NCBI RefSeq assembly: GCF_003946085.1
Contig: NZ_RHOB01000018.1
Coordinates: 1 to 52,052 of the forward strand
Source: Levilactobacillus angrenensis
GTDB taxonomy: Bacteria; Bacillota; Bacilli; Lactobacillales; Lactobacillaceae
Direction of reading: 5' to 3'
DNA: 52,052 nt
Of this stretch, positions 31,632-39,978 are shown one piece after another. The translations under genes and the position numbers were made by a program. Within the stretch, counting starts at the first letter, position 1, and each line of letters begins with the position of its first letter. Under the pieces are notes generated by a model. It searched no databases. It was not told the DNA's origin and saw only the letters and a list, made by a program, of their open reading frames with translations.

Positions 31632-32637
31632 CTAGCCGAAGGCGCCGGCGAAGCGCTCAGCTGGCGTTTGGAAGCCCAGTTGGCGACGAGGCAAGTTGTT
31701 TAGCTTGTCGGCCGCCTTGGCAACGTCAGCTGGACTGATGGTGTCGAGGGATGTGCCCTTAGGAAAGTCCCGGCGAATCATGCGGTTATGGACTTCGTTT
31801 GAGCCGCGCTCGCTGGACGTGTAAGGATGTGTAAAGTAGACTGGGGCAACTGATACCATGACTTGCGGAAGGGTCGCAAACTCGGGACCATTGTCCGCAG
31901 TAATTGATTCGATAATGGGCCCGTACACAGCGATGATTGACTTCATCGCGTAGGCCGCTGGATCGGCGTTGCGACCGTCAATTAAGCGGATAATTTGGAA
32001 GCGCGTCTGGCGTTCAATCAACGTCAAGATGACACTCTCTTGACCATCGCGCTTCCCGACGATTGTGTCGATTTCAAAATGCCCGAACGTCTCACGAGAA
32101 TCCACTTCCGCAGGACGTTTCTCAATACTTTGACCCAATAGGCGCCGATACTTGTGGGCGGTGCTCACGTGCTTTGGTGGGCGACGGCTTAACTTCTCGG
32201 CAAGATCTAGGTTACAGATCTCTAGGAACCGTTTATCGATGTACTTGTACAACGTCTGAGTGCAAACCATCTCTGCCGGTCGAAAGAGTCTAAGTGCTTT
32301 AGCTCGACCGACCACAGCGTCTGGTGCCCAGCCATCGGTCTTAAAGCACTCCACAAAGAAGGCCAGGAAGTCCACCACTTGTGTGAACTTGTATGGCCGG
32401 TGGCAGGCCACCCGTTTCTCGTGATAGCGTCGTTCAGGTAGACTTCATGGTACTTTTCCTGGCCGTTAACCCGCTGTTTATTGGACACCAAGCCTCGCTT
32501 GATTTCGTTACTGATAGTCTTGGTGACTGACCCCAATCAAATCAGCTATTTTACGGCGAGAATAGCCGTCATGGTTGAAGTAGACCAATGTTTCCACGTT
32601 CTTTCAAAGTTAGATGGTGACCCTTGGGGCGATTCAT
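31632..32637 (-). pseudogene. IS30-family transposase, broken by several frameshifts
   Basis: The C-terminal two thirds (31632-about 32411) is intact in one frame, with the DDE domain FGHFEIDTIVGKRDGQESVI, ITADNGPEFA and SERGSNEVHNRMIRRDFPKG. The N-terminal part is spread over other frames: MNRPKGHHLTLKERGNIG from 32637, then VYFNHDGYSRRKIADLIGVS, then KTISNEIKRGLVSNKQRVNG. At least three frameshifts are needed to read it through, so the element cannot supply its own transposase. Terminal inverted repeats were not defined. The gap 31487-31631 shows nothing else. Confidence 0.85.
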
Positions 32638-32673
32638 GGTAAGCTGTTCTTGCATCAAGACGAAGACCTCTTT

Positions 32674-32716
32674 CGCGGTCAGAGATTCCGCCTGCTATGA
32701 AGGACGCCGCCAGCCT
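32674..32716 (+). repeat. Fragment of the left end of structured module 2
   Basis: ATTCCGCCTGCTATG followed by AAGGACGCCGCCAGCCTG matches the left end of the copies at 3312 and 47041 (TTCCGCCTGCTATGGGGGAC). Only about 45 bp remain, just upstream of the IS30 copy. Confidence 0.5.
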
Positions 32717-32961
32717 GGGAAGACTAGCTGTTTGCATTTGGCAATTCAAATTACTTATCCCGGACATGCGTTACCAAGCGTGGGGGGACAGCGCTACTGA
32801 TGAATCACCAGAAATGCCGTCCTGCCGGCAACCACAGATAATTCACTTACGCACTTATTTTGGCCGTTGATGTTAGTTGGGTTAATTTACAACCGGACGC
32901 AGATTTTTACAGATTTTTGCGTTATTTCCGGCAATTATTTCGGCTAGATTGGGCGTGAGCG

Positions 32962-32970
32962 TGCTATTAT
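32962..32970 (+). promoter_or_regulatory. Extended -10 promoter of the lysine-rich secreted protein gene
   Basis: TG-C-TATTAT forms an extended -10; no good -35 is visible. The leader to the ATG at 33022 is about 45 nt. Confidence 0.5.
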
Positions 32971-33021
32971 ACAGAGTGAATTCAGGGATGGATTCATCTA
33001 TAATCTATGGGGGGAATTATC

Positions 33022-33771
33022 ATGATGAAGAAAGTAGCAATGATTGCAGCAGCTGCAGCAATGGTATTACCATTAGGCTTAGGGGCAATTGCGCCAGCCC
33101 AAGTAGAAACGACGGCATTTGCGGCCGCTAAAGTTGCCGCTAAAAAGACGACGTTAACGTTAATCAGCAGCCAAAAGATGAAGAAAGCTGCTTACCACGT
33201 CAAGAGTGGCAAACCAGTACTGTATAGCGCAGCATTTGCCGCTGACAAGGCTAAAGTCACCATGGCTAAGAAGGGGACGTTAGCTGGGGAAAAGACTTAT
33301 TACGCAACCAAGAAGATTGTTGTCAAAACGAAGGCAACCAAGAAGGCTAAGGCAAAGAAAGTCACTTACGCTTACGTTAAGACGGCCAACAACAAGGTCA
33401 AAGGCTGGGTGGCACTGTCCAAATTAACGGCTGGTAAATTCATGGCAGCGGATGGCAAAAAAGTTGTGAAGAAAGCCGCTGACAAGGTCACCAGCAAGAC
33501 CTACACGTTGGTAAGCGCTAAGAGCATCAAGAAGGCTTCATACCACTTCAAGAGCAACAACCCAGCTGTCTTCACCGGCAAATTCGCCGCTGACAAGGCA
33601 AAGGTTACGCTGACCAAGAAGGGTGTTCTGCCAGACAGCAAGACCTTTACGGCAACCAAGAAAATGACGATCAAGCAAAACAAGAAGAACGTGAAGTACC
33701 TCTACATCAGCAAGCAAGGCTGGGTTAAGGCATCTGCTTTAACTGCCGGCAAGTTCATGGCTGCTGACTAA
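33022..33771 (+). CDS. Secreted lysine-rich protein with two tandem repeats (S-layer/SLAP-like)
   Basis: The 249-residue protein has a Sec signal peptide (MMKKVAMIAAAAAMVLPLGL, cleavage near AFA-AAK). The mature part is two repeats of about 100-110 residues. Each starts TLTLISSQKMKKAAYHVKSG or TYTLVSAKSIKKASYHFKSN, passes through FAADKAKVT...KKG and ends in GWV and LTAGKFMAAD. The second repeat lacks the KTKATKKAKAKK insert. Charge is strongly positive (Lys near 25%), which suits binding to anionic wall polymers like SLAP or SlpA anchoring domains. No sorting signal is present. The ATG at 33022 follows GGGGGG by 7 nt; the ATG at 33007 precedes the ribosome site and was rejected. Confidence 0.82.
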   Translation: MMKKVAMIAAAAAMVLPLGLGAIAPAQVETTAFAAAKVAAKKTTLTLISSQKMKKAAYHVKSGKPVLYSAAFAADKAKVTMAKKGTLAGEKTYYATKKIVVKTKATKKAKAKKVTYAYVKTANNKVKGWVALSKLTAGKFMAADGKKVVKKAADKVTSKTYTLVSAKSIKKASYHFKSNNPAVFTGKFAADKAKVTLTKKGVLPDSKTFTATKKMTIKQNKKNVKYLYISKQGWVKASALTAGKFMAAD

Positions 33772-33789
33772 GTAGACGATGGTTTTATT

Positions 33790-33824
33790 GAAGGCGTGAG
33801 ACTTTGGTCTTGCGCTTTTTTATT
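33790..33824 (+). terminator. Intrinsic terminator after the secreted protein gene
   Basis: AAGGCGTGAGAC pairs with GTCTTGCGCTT (some G-U), followed by a T run. Confidence 0.7.
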
Positions 33825-34060
33825 TTGAAGCGAAAACTTTTCCATCTAACGATACCTAGAAAGCATATGGCGTGCTCACAATCTCGCACTATGATATCCT
33901 AAGAAAAACTCAATTGCACACCAAACAGTCACACCAAATGAACCGCCGTCCACTCCAGATTGGACTACCCAATTTTCCCAAACTCAATGTAACACGACCT
34001 GTTGCAATTGCCGTCAGATTAAGGTTTCCTAGCGTTTCTTAGAAATAGCTAATTTTAAAA

Positions 34061-34097
34061 GTAAACGCTTTACAATGCATGACAAAGCAAGCATAAT
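34061..34097 (+). promoter_or_regulatory. Oleate hydratase promoter with palindromic operator
   Basis: TTTACA (34069-34074) and CATAAT (34092-34097) have 17-bp spacing. The palindrome GTAAA-CGC-TTTAC (34061-34073) overlaps the -35. It resembles a cre or other LacI-type operator but is one base longer in the centre than cre. The gap 33825-34060 holds no gene. Confidence 0.6.
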
Positions 34098-34137
34098 GGA
34101 AGCGTAAAAGGCACATGAATCTACGGAGGTGTTTTTG

Positions 34138-35832
34138 ATGGTCAAGACAAAAGCAGTAATGATCGGTGCGGGTTTAGCCAATATGGCCGCAGCGGTTTAC
34201 CTGATTCAAGAGGCACATTGGAACGGTAAGCAGATTACGTTCTATGGAGTCGATATGCATGGGGCCAATGATGGTGGCACGACCAGCGAATTCAGTGATG
34301 AATACTGGAACAAGAACCATCCCCTGGACAACCGGACTGGCTACGTTGCTCGGGGTGGCCGGATGCTGAATTACCGGACTTACGTTGATTTAATGGACTT
34401 GCTGGACCGCATTCCTTCAGCCACTGAAGAAGGCATGACGGCGGCCGAAGACACGCATGACTTTGACGCGCACCACCGGACCTACGACAAGGCACGGTTG
34501 CTACAAGGCGGCAAGGGCATCATCGACGGCGGCAAGCTGGGACTGAACAACAAAGACCGGGTACTGCTGTCCAAGTTAGTCCTCATGCCTGACGACGAGG
34601 AAACCAAGCTTGATAACATCACGATTGCAGAATACTTCAAGGACGACCCGCACATGTTCCAAACCAATTTCTGGTACATGTGGGAAACGACTTTCGCCTT
34701 TAGAATTGAAAGTTCCGTCCAAGAATTACGGCGCTACATGCACCAAATGATTTACGAATTCACGCAAATCGAGCATTTGGTGGGGGTCAACCGGACCCGC
34801 TACAATCAATTCGAAAGTATCATGTTGCCATTGATCAACTACCTGAAGGATCAAGGGGTCACCTTTATTGACAACCGCATCGTTACGGATTGGGAATTCG
34901 CAGACAGCCCGCTCCAAGACGAAATTACGGTCACTGGCTTACACGTCAAGAATCTGGAAACGGATACCGAAGAGCTGGTCGACATTGATGACGATACGGC
35001 GGTCATCTTCACCAACGGGTCTATCACGGATTCCGCAACGATGGGTGATTACGATACGCCAGCGCCAGAAAACATGGAATACGGCATCAGTGCCGCACTG
35101 TGGAAGAAGGCCACGGAGCGCTTCTACAACCTGGGGACGCCTGACAAGTTCTTTAACGACCGGAAGAATTCCGAATGGGTCAGCTTCACTCTGACCACGA
35201 AGAACCACCTGTTGTTAAATGAAATCACGCGGATCACGACGCAAGTACCTGGGAACGCGTTGAACTCCTTCCTGTCCACGACGCCAATCACGCCGCTGGG
35301 CCAAAAGGACGTCAACATGTCCATCGTGGTTCACCACCAACCTCATTTCACGACCCAAAAGCCAAACGAATCGGTTATTTGGGGTTACTTCCTGTACCCA
35401 CGGCGGACGGGTGAATTCGTCCACAAGCAGTACATCAAGATGACGGGGAAAGAAATGGCCCAAGAACTGATCGGCCAATTGTCCAAGGTCGACCCAGGGC
35501 CAGTGAACATCAAGAGTAAGGAAACGGAAATTATGGACAGCATCGTCAATAATATTCCAGTCTACATGCCTTACGCCTCAGCCCTCTTCAACAACCGGGC
35601 CAAGACGGACCGGCCAGAGGTCATCCCTGCGCACTCCACGAACTTAGCCTTCACGGGTGAATTCGCAGAACAACCTTACCAAATGATCTTCACGGAACAA
35701 AGTGCGGTTCGTTCGGGTGAAATTGCCGCTTACCACTTCACGGGCATTTCGATGGATAACTTAGTCGATACGCCGCGGTACGACAAGGACCCAAAGACCT
35801 TACTGAAGGCTACCAAGAAGATGTTCAGTTAA
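34138..35832 (+). CDS. ohyA: Oleate hydratase (MCRA family)
   Basis: The 564-residue FAD-dependent enzyme hydrates the cis-9 double bond of oleic or linoleic acid to 10-hydroxy fatty acid, which detoxifies membrane-active fatty acids. It shows the FAD fingerprint IGAGLANMAAAVYLI (about 9-23), HGANDGGTTSEFSDEYWNKN, the catalytic region YVARGGRMLNYRTYVDLMDL (about 71-90), and NFWYMWETTFAF. Length matches the family (560-590). ATG 34138 lies 8 nt after GGAGG; the GTG at 34129 belongs to the ribosome site region. A palindrome in the promoter suggests repression. Confidence 0.95.
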   Translation: MVKTKAVMIGAGLANMAAAVYLIQEAHWNGKQITFYGVDMHGANDGGTTSEFSDEYWNKNHPLDNRTGYVARGGRMLNYRTYVDLMDLLDRIPSATEEGMTAAEDTHDFDAHHRTYDKARLLQGGKGIIDGGKLGLNNKDRVLLSKLVLMPDDEETKLDNITIAEYFKDDPHMFQTNFWYMWETTFAFRIESSVQELRRYMHQMIYEFTQIEHLVGVNRTRYNQFESIMLPLINYLKDQGVTFIDNRIVTDWEFADSPLQDEITVTGLHVKNLETDTEELVDIDDDTAVIFTNGSITDSATMGDYDTPAPENMEYGISAALWKKATERFYNLGTPDKFFNDRKNSEWVSFTLTTKNHLLLNEITRITTQVPGNALNSFLSTTPITPLGQKDVNMSIVVHHQPHFTTQKPNESVIWGYFLYPRRTGEFVHKQYIKMTGKEMAQELIGQLSKVDPGPVNIKSKETEIMDSIVNNIPVYMPYASALFNNRAKTDRPEVIPAHSTNLAFTGEFAEQPYQMIFTEQSAVRSGEIAAYHFTGISMDNLVDTPRYDKDPKTLLKATKKMFS

Positions 35833-35840
35833 ATATCCGG

Positions 35841-35952
35841 GGTATCAGCAGTTAAGTGGGCGTCTTCCTTGCGACTGCCAATCACTTAGCATACTGTGGG
35901 CACTGCTGCTACCCTACATGAAAGGAATCTGCCGGTTGGTGGGTTCCTTTTG
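35841..35952 (+). terminator. Structured region and terminator after oleate hydratase
   Basis: GGTATCAGCAGT (35841-35852) pairs with ACTGCTGCTACC (35902-35913) and, inside it, AAGTG with CACTT. A second hairpin AAAGGAA/TTCCTTT (35921-35950) is followed by a weak T stretch. Together they probably end the ohyA transcript. Confidence 0.5.
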
Positions 35953-36297
35953 GTTTGGGGACAGGAACTAAGCTAATTTATAGTGAGCAACTTTCACAAT
36001 CAATGCAATTTTTAAGTGTTAATGGACTTGTCGAATAGGAGGTGCTTGAGAAGTGCTGTTGAGGAAGCTTTAGCAAAAAATATCTTCAAAAGACGATTAA
36101 ATCAGCGCTAATTATAGCTAGACTTAATTGGCCATCTGGCTAAGAATGCTTTGGATGATTGGGCGGCAATTCGAATGCATTTTTAGCCAGAACTGACGAA
36201 CTGGGTGGTGCGCGAAAACGATTTTACCCGGATGAACTGTGTTAGACTGTCCTTGATGAATGGTACATTTTACTAATTTAATAGTTTCGTTTTGGAG
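35953..36297. other. Intergenic region upstream of the surface protein gene
   Basis: This holds AT-rich DNA of lower GC than ohyA. A 21-codon frame starting at a TTG near 36049 follows AGGAGG, but it has no other support. The surface protein promoter -10 (TATAAT, 36298-36303) closes the region. Confidence 0.35.
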
Positions 36298-36337
36298 TAT
36301 AATTTTTCTTTTTAGCCTGACGAGGAGGGGCAAAATC

Positions 36338-38185
36338 ATGAAGATTAGTACAGTTGGCCTGGCTGTGGTCGCGGGACTTACTTTAGGAAGTGTTCAGGAG
36401 TTAGGGGGATTTTCGGCAATATCACTGCCCGGAATTGGGTCTATGGTTACGGCTAAGGCAGCTACGGCTACGGATGCTGTTGTTGACGAGAGTCCTGTAG
36501 ACGTCGATAGTTCTGATAACCTGTTGCAGGGATGTTCATGGAAAATGACGGCGGACGGTGTGCTACATCTTAAAAGTGGGACATTGCCTATAGCTTATAC
36601 GAATGACCAGAACAACACGTATCCACCCTTTTTCAATCTGATGAATATAGAGGCGAATAAGGGTTATGTAGTGACGACTATCTCATTCGATGGTAGTGTT
36701 AATGCACCTGTTAATGCAGCGTTTCTTTTCGGTAACTTTCTTACCAAGGCACCAAAAATTGAAAATTTAAATCGCTTAGATACCAGTCAGTCTACTGATT
36801 TTGCTTATATGTTTTATAAAGATCAAAGTCAAAATTTAGATGTATCTAGTTTGAATACCAGTAAAGCGACGGACCTACATGGCATGTTTATGGCTGCCAA
36901 GGGTATTAGTGGGTATGAGCACTTTGATACTGGTAACGTCAAAGATGTGGGCGATTTATTCAATAGTTATGAAGCTGGTAATGGCTCGGCTACAGTAGAC
37001 TTATCACAGTGGGACCTAAGTAAGGTGGTTCCTGGAGATGGGCCAACTTTAAATGATAGACCCATGGCAGGCGGCTTCCAAAATATGTTTGCCAGCAGTG
37101 AAATTAAGCGGGTTGATTTGGGTAATGCTGAAAGTTTTAGCCCGACAAGTGCCTTAGAAGGTATCTTTGCTGACAGTACTGTTAGTGAGATTACCTTGAA
37201 TCCTAAAGATAATATGAATGGGTCTGGGCTAAAAGGACCTGACGAAACTCAAACTGGTTACACGGGAAAATGGGAGAATATTAAGGATCAGTACATTAAA
37301 GGGGAAAAGCCTACTTACGACACAGAAGGGCTAGTTGCCATGTACAGTCCTGATAGTTCGACGACACCGACGGATAATGAAACCTACATTTGGGAGCCAG
37401 TAACAACGCCAGGCAACCCAGTGACCGTCCACTACGTTGACCAGAATGGAAAGACTATTCAAGCCGACAAGCAAGTTCCTGGTGACTACGGTGCGACGTA
37501 CAACATTGCTCCGGATAAGATTGCCGGTTATGACTATGTTGGGTTCAAGGATGGTTCATTAACCGGGACTTATGATTCAGATGCCAAAGAAGTAACTTTG
37601 ACGTACAAGAAAGCTACGCCGACTACTGGTGGTACGGCCACTGAGCCGGCTACGGATTCAACCAGTGAGGCGACCAGCGAAACACCAGAAGCTGACCAAC
37701 CACAGACTAACCCGACCAATCCGGTTGCCAAGAAGAATCGGGCCATCACGGCCGTCAAGAAGCTGGGCTTGTACCGGACACCGAACTTCAGTAAGCGCAC
37801 GCGGATTGCCTACTACCCGAAGCAATCGCGGACCAAGCGGCCACAATTTGTGATTCTCGGCGTGGCCCAATCCAAGAATGGGGTTAAGCGTTACCTGGTC
37901 CGCGACGTCAACCACGGTACTAAACGAGACGGTAAGGCGGGTTACATCACGGCTAAGCAGGCGTTTAGCAACCATACCTACTATCAAAGCAATCCGAAGA
38001 CAGTCAAAGTACTTGCTAGGGTCAACGGTTACCGTAATAAAGCGTTGAAGCATCAAGTTAAGACTTACCAGCCAGGCAAGATCCTTCACGTTAAAAAGCT
38101 AGTCCACTACCGCCTAACGACGCGGCTGGTCCTACGTGACGGGACGTTTGTTACTGGGAATAAAGTGAAATTGATTATGCAATAA
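36338..38185 (+). CDS. Cell-surface adhesin-like protein (BspA/DUF285, MucBP, DUF5776 domains)
   Basis: The 615-residue exported protein has a long signal peptide (MKISTVGLAVVAGLTLGSVQ ..., cleavage near AKA-AT). About 50-330 is a BspA-type leucine-rich region with DUF285 units (LDTSQSTDFAYMFYKD; LNTSKATDLHGMFMAA; VDLSQWDLSKV). One MucBP domain lies at about 365-430 (VTVHYVDQNGKTIQADKQVP). A Thr/Glu/Pro spacer and two DUF5776-like units (about 470-615: AVKKLGLYRTPNFSKRTRIA; VLARVNGYRNKALKHQVKTY) follow. There is no LPxTG; the basic DUF5776 end probably holds it to the wall. The ATG at 36338 follows GAGGAGGGG. Likely role: mucin or matrix binding (inference). Confidence 0.88.
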   Translation: MKISTVGLAVVAGLTLGSVQELGGFSAISLPGIGSMVTAKAATATDAVVDESPVDVDSSDNLLQGCSWKMTADGVLHLKSGTLPIAYTNDQNNTYPPFFNLMNIEANKGYVVTTISFDGSVNAPVNAAFLFGNFLTKAPKIENLNRLDTSQSTDFAYMFYKDQSQNLDVSSLNTSKATDLHGMFMAAKGISGYEHFDTGNVKDVGDLFNSYEAGNGSATVDLSQWDLSKVVPGDGPTLNDRPMAGGFQNMFASSEIKRVDLGNAESFSPTSALEGIFADSTVSEITLNPKDNMNGSGLKGPDETQTGYTGKWENIKDQYIKGEKPTYDTEGLVAMYSPDSSTTPTDNETYIWEPVTTPGNPVTVHYVDQNGKTIQADKQVPGDYGATYNIAPDKIAGYDYVGFKDGSLTGTYDSDAKEVTLTYKKATPTTGGTATEPATDSTSEATSETPEADQPQTNPTNPVAKKNRAITAVKKLGLYRTPNFSKRTRIAYYPKQSRTKRPQFVILGVAQSKNGVKRYLVRDVNHGTKRDGKAGYITAKQAFSNHTYYQSNPKTVKVLARVNGYRNKALKHQVKTYQPGKILHVKKLVHYRLTTRLVLRDGTFVTGNKVKLIMQ

Positions 38186-38192
38186 GATACGT

Positions 38193-38309
38193 CTGGTGCT
38201 AGTTGATTTTCTTCAAGGTATAAACTAGTAGGCATTGCTCAATTATAGTTTGAAATCCACTCAACGAATGTGCCCGGTTCTTTTCAAGACTAAAGCTGTT
38301 ATTCCATTG
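38193..38309. repeat. 117-bp direct repeat, left copy
   Basis: It begins eight bases after the surface protein stop (CTGGTGCTAGTTGATTTTC...) and is 114/117 identical to 39637-39753. It is the natural 3' flank of a DUF5776-type gene. The two copies bracket the small-peptide locus. Confidence 0.9.
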
Positions 38310-38354
38310 GAGTGTCCACCGAAAAGGAAATTAACTAGGTGGACACTCCATTTT
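38309..38354 (+). terminator. Strong terminator in the surface protein 3' flank
   Basis: GGAGTGTCCACC pairs perfectly with GGTGGACACTCC (12 bp), followed by ATTTTG. It is absent from the right copy of the direct repeat, where the sequence changes at exactly this point. Confidence 0.75.
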
Positions 38355-38444
38355 GTGTTTACTTGAGACACGTGATTAGTTATTGTGAGCTGCAATGGTG
38401 GCGATTTTGGCATCAAGTAATGTAGACACAATTCCAACTGCACG

Positions 38445-38912
38445 CTATCTTATGAAGTAATATTGTGCCATTAATATACTCAAGAATAAAATTAGCAGTA
38501 CAGGTCCAAGAATGATGCCGAAAATATCAATGACTGTATGAAGGCCCTCGCTATAAGCTGCGATTTCAAAAAGTCGATAAACTCGTTTGGTATTAATGGC
38601 TGCACCACCAGCAAACGCATAATAGACTTTATTATCAGCTCTTTCACGCAAGGCTATGGGTGTACCTCGGTATTTTCGATAATGACCTTCAATCAATTTC
38701 TCACCCACAATACATTCAAGGGGGAAGATTAAAACAAAACTAAAAGTCAAATACCACGATACAATATCCCAAACAAAAATAAACCTTCCATACATCCAGC
38801 GGCAATTTAAAAGAATCAAGATTAGGTACGTTGTAATCCCTAAAATGTAGGCAGCAACATAGTTTGCCTTGTGTTTTAAGCTTGAATCAATTGTCAATTT
38901 ACTAATTTTCAT
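38445..38912 (-). CDS. Small membrane protein, possible partner of the secreted peptide
   Basis: The 155-residue protein has four predicted helices: KANYVAAYILGITTYLILIL (about 14-33), a second around 45-65 (IVSWYLTFSFVLIFPLE), a weak one near 95-105, and a C-terminal one (VIDIFGIILGPVLLILFLSI). The loop YRKYRGTPIALRERADNKVY is basic. ATG 38912 follows GGAGG. It lies 49 bp downstream of the secreted peptide gene, same strand and same low GC, so the two form an operon. It could be an immunity, transport or processing protein, but it matches no family that I recognise. Confidence 0.7.
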   Translation of the reverse strand: MKISKLTIDSSLKHKANYVAAYILGITTYLILILLNCRWMYGRFIFVWDIVSWYLTFSFVLIFPLECIVGEKLIEGHYRKYRGTPIALRERADNKVYYAFAGGAAINTKRVYRLFEIAAYSEGLHTVIDIFGIILGPVLLILFLSILMAQYYFIR

Positions 38913-38961
38913 ATTTGGTACCTCCAAACCAGGAGTACCTTACTTCATCAAACGCTAGCGG

Positions 38962-39237
38962 CTATCCAAATAACGACATAGCCCATCCGAAAACATCCGC
39001 TCCTACGCCGCTACCGCCTTGAGCATACAAAACACTTTCGGGGCCGGAAGATTCCAGCTGGTAATTCGCTAACTTAATCTTTAATTTTGGTTTCTTTGCC
39101 TTGTGCCGCGCTGCTTTGGTTCGCTCAACACGAGATTGACGAGCTGCTGGCACTGTTTTTGCAGCAAAAGCTGAAGCTGGTGCACCAGAGAGAAATAACG
39201 TGGCCGCAATTAGAACGAAAATCTTTGACTTTTTCAT
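38962..39237 (-). CDS. Secreted small cationic peptide
   Basis: The 91-residue precursor has a Sec signal peptide (MKKSKIFVLIAATLFLSGAP, cleavage near AFA-AKT). The mature part of about 65 residues has an Arg/Lys-rich first half (RQSRVERTKAARHKAKKPKL) and a Gly-rich hydrophobic end (GGSGVGADVFGWAMSLFG). That layout suits a Sec-exported bacteriocin or a wall-binding peptide, but no double-Gly leader, YGNGV motif or Cys pair is present. GGAGA lies before the ATG. It is the first gene of a two-gene, low-GC operon between 117-bp direct repeats. The function is unknown. Confidence 0.65.
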   Translation of the reverse strand: MKKSKIFVLIAATLFLSGAPASAFAAKTVPAARQSRVERTKAARHKAKKPKLKIKLANYQLESSGPESVLYAQGGSGVGADVFGWAMSLFG

Positions 39238-39636
39238 ACAAATTTCTCCGCTAATTTAAACTCACATACGCCTGCCTTATAAGGTGTGTCGAATTATATT
39301 CCTTTTTAATGAATCTTCTGTTTAAAGCTCCTGATTAAGGTACTACCCGGTACTAACCGGTATGTTTCCCTTGAATCCCGTGGCTGTGATAACCCTGGGA
39401 AGGGATCAACAAGCTGATGTTCACGGCATCGTCATTTTTTCCATTAAAAAGTCAGACGGTGGCTGCTCATGCCCTTTCAAGGAACTTTCGTCTTATCATC
39501 TTAGTATCGGAATTCCACGCTTCATAAGCTAATATTTATGTAAATAGTAATTATTCCAAAGATATACAGCAGTGGCCGGAACTAAATTGAATTAACTTGA
39601 AGGCAGGAGGGGGTGTAATAAATAACTTGAAGACGC
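39238..39636. other. Intergenic region upstream of the secreted peptide gene
   Basis: AT-rich DNA that must hold the promoter of the peptide operon on the minus strand. I cannot fix a convincing -35/-10 pair. No ORF with a ribosome site is seen. Confidence 0.35.
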
Positions 39637-39753
39637 CTGGTGCTAGTTGATTTTCTTCAAGGTATAAACTAGTAGGCATTGCTCAATTATAGTTTGAAAT
39701 CCACTCAACGAATGTGCCCGGTTCTTTTCAAGATTAAAGATGTCATTCCATTG
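39637..39753. repeat. 117-bp direct repeat, right copy
   Basis: 114 of 117 bases match 38193-38309. Downstream, the two copies diverge at the base where the left copy enters its terminator stem. Confidence 0.9.
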
Positions 39754-39870
39754 TGAAAATATGGTCTCAATGTTAGGCTATTTTGTTTAGAATTACAATG
39801 AACTAGCACCAAGCGTAAATTAGCCTTTAGTGTGGGTAGCTTAACTAATAGTTATGAAAGCGCCTTTATC

Positions 39871-39924
39871 GGGAACGGGACTCGAGTATGAATTTTTAAA
39901 GTGTTCAAATTGATTATGCAATAA
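39871..39924 (+). pseudogene. Remnant of the 3' end of a second DUF5776 gene
   Basis: GGGAACGGGAC ... AAATTGATTATGCAATAAGAT copies the end of the surface protein gene (GTGACGGGACG ... AAATTGATTATGCAATAAGAT), with a stop and indels in between. The last 21 bases are identical. It shows that a second, related surface protein gene once ended here. Confidence 0.6.
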
Positions 39925-39931
39925 GATGAAT

Positions 39932-39978
39932 AAAGCATCCGGACCACCATTGCTGGTTGAATCCGGGTGCTTTTATTT
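39932..39978. terminator. Bidirectional hairpin terminator at the lepB end
   Basis: AAAGCATCCGGA pairs with TCCGGGTGCTTT, with T-rich flanks on both strands. It overlaps the last codons of lepB. Confidence 0.75.

Noticed and set aside
36049-36115. 21-codon ORF starting with TTG after AGGAGG
   Set aside because: A good ribosome site but no promoter, terminator or plausible peptide properties. Too weak to call.
37570-38089. Minus-strand ORFs opposite the surface protein gene
   Set aside because: Antisense frames with no ribosome site or family pattern.
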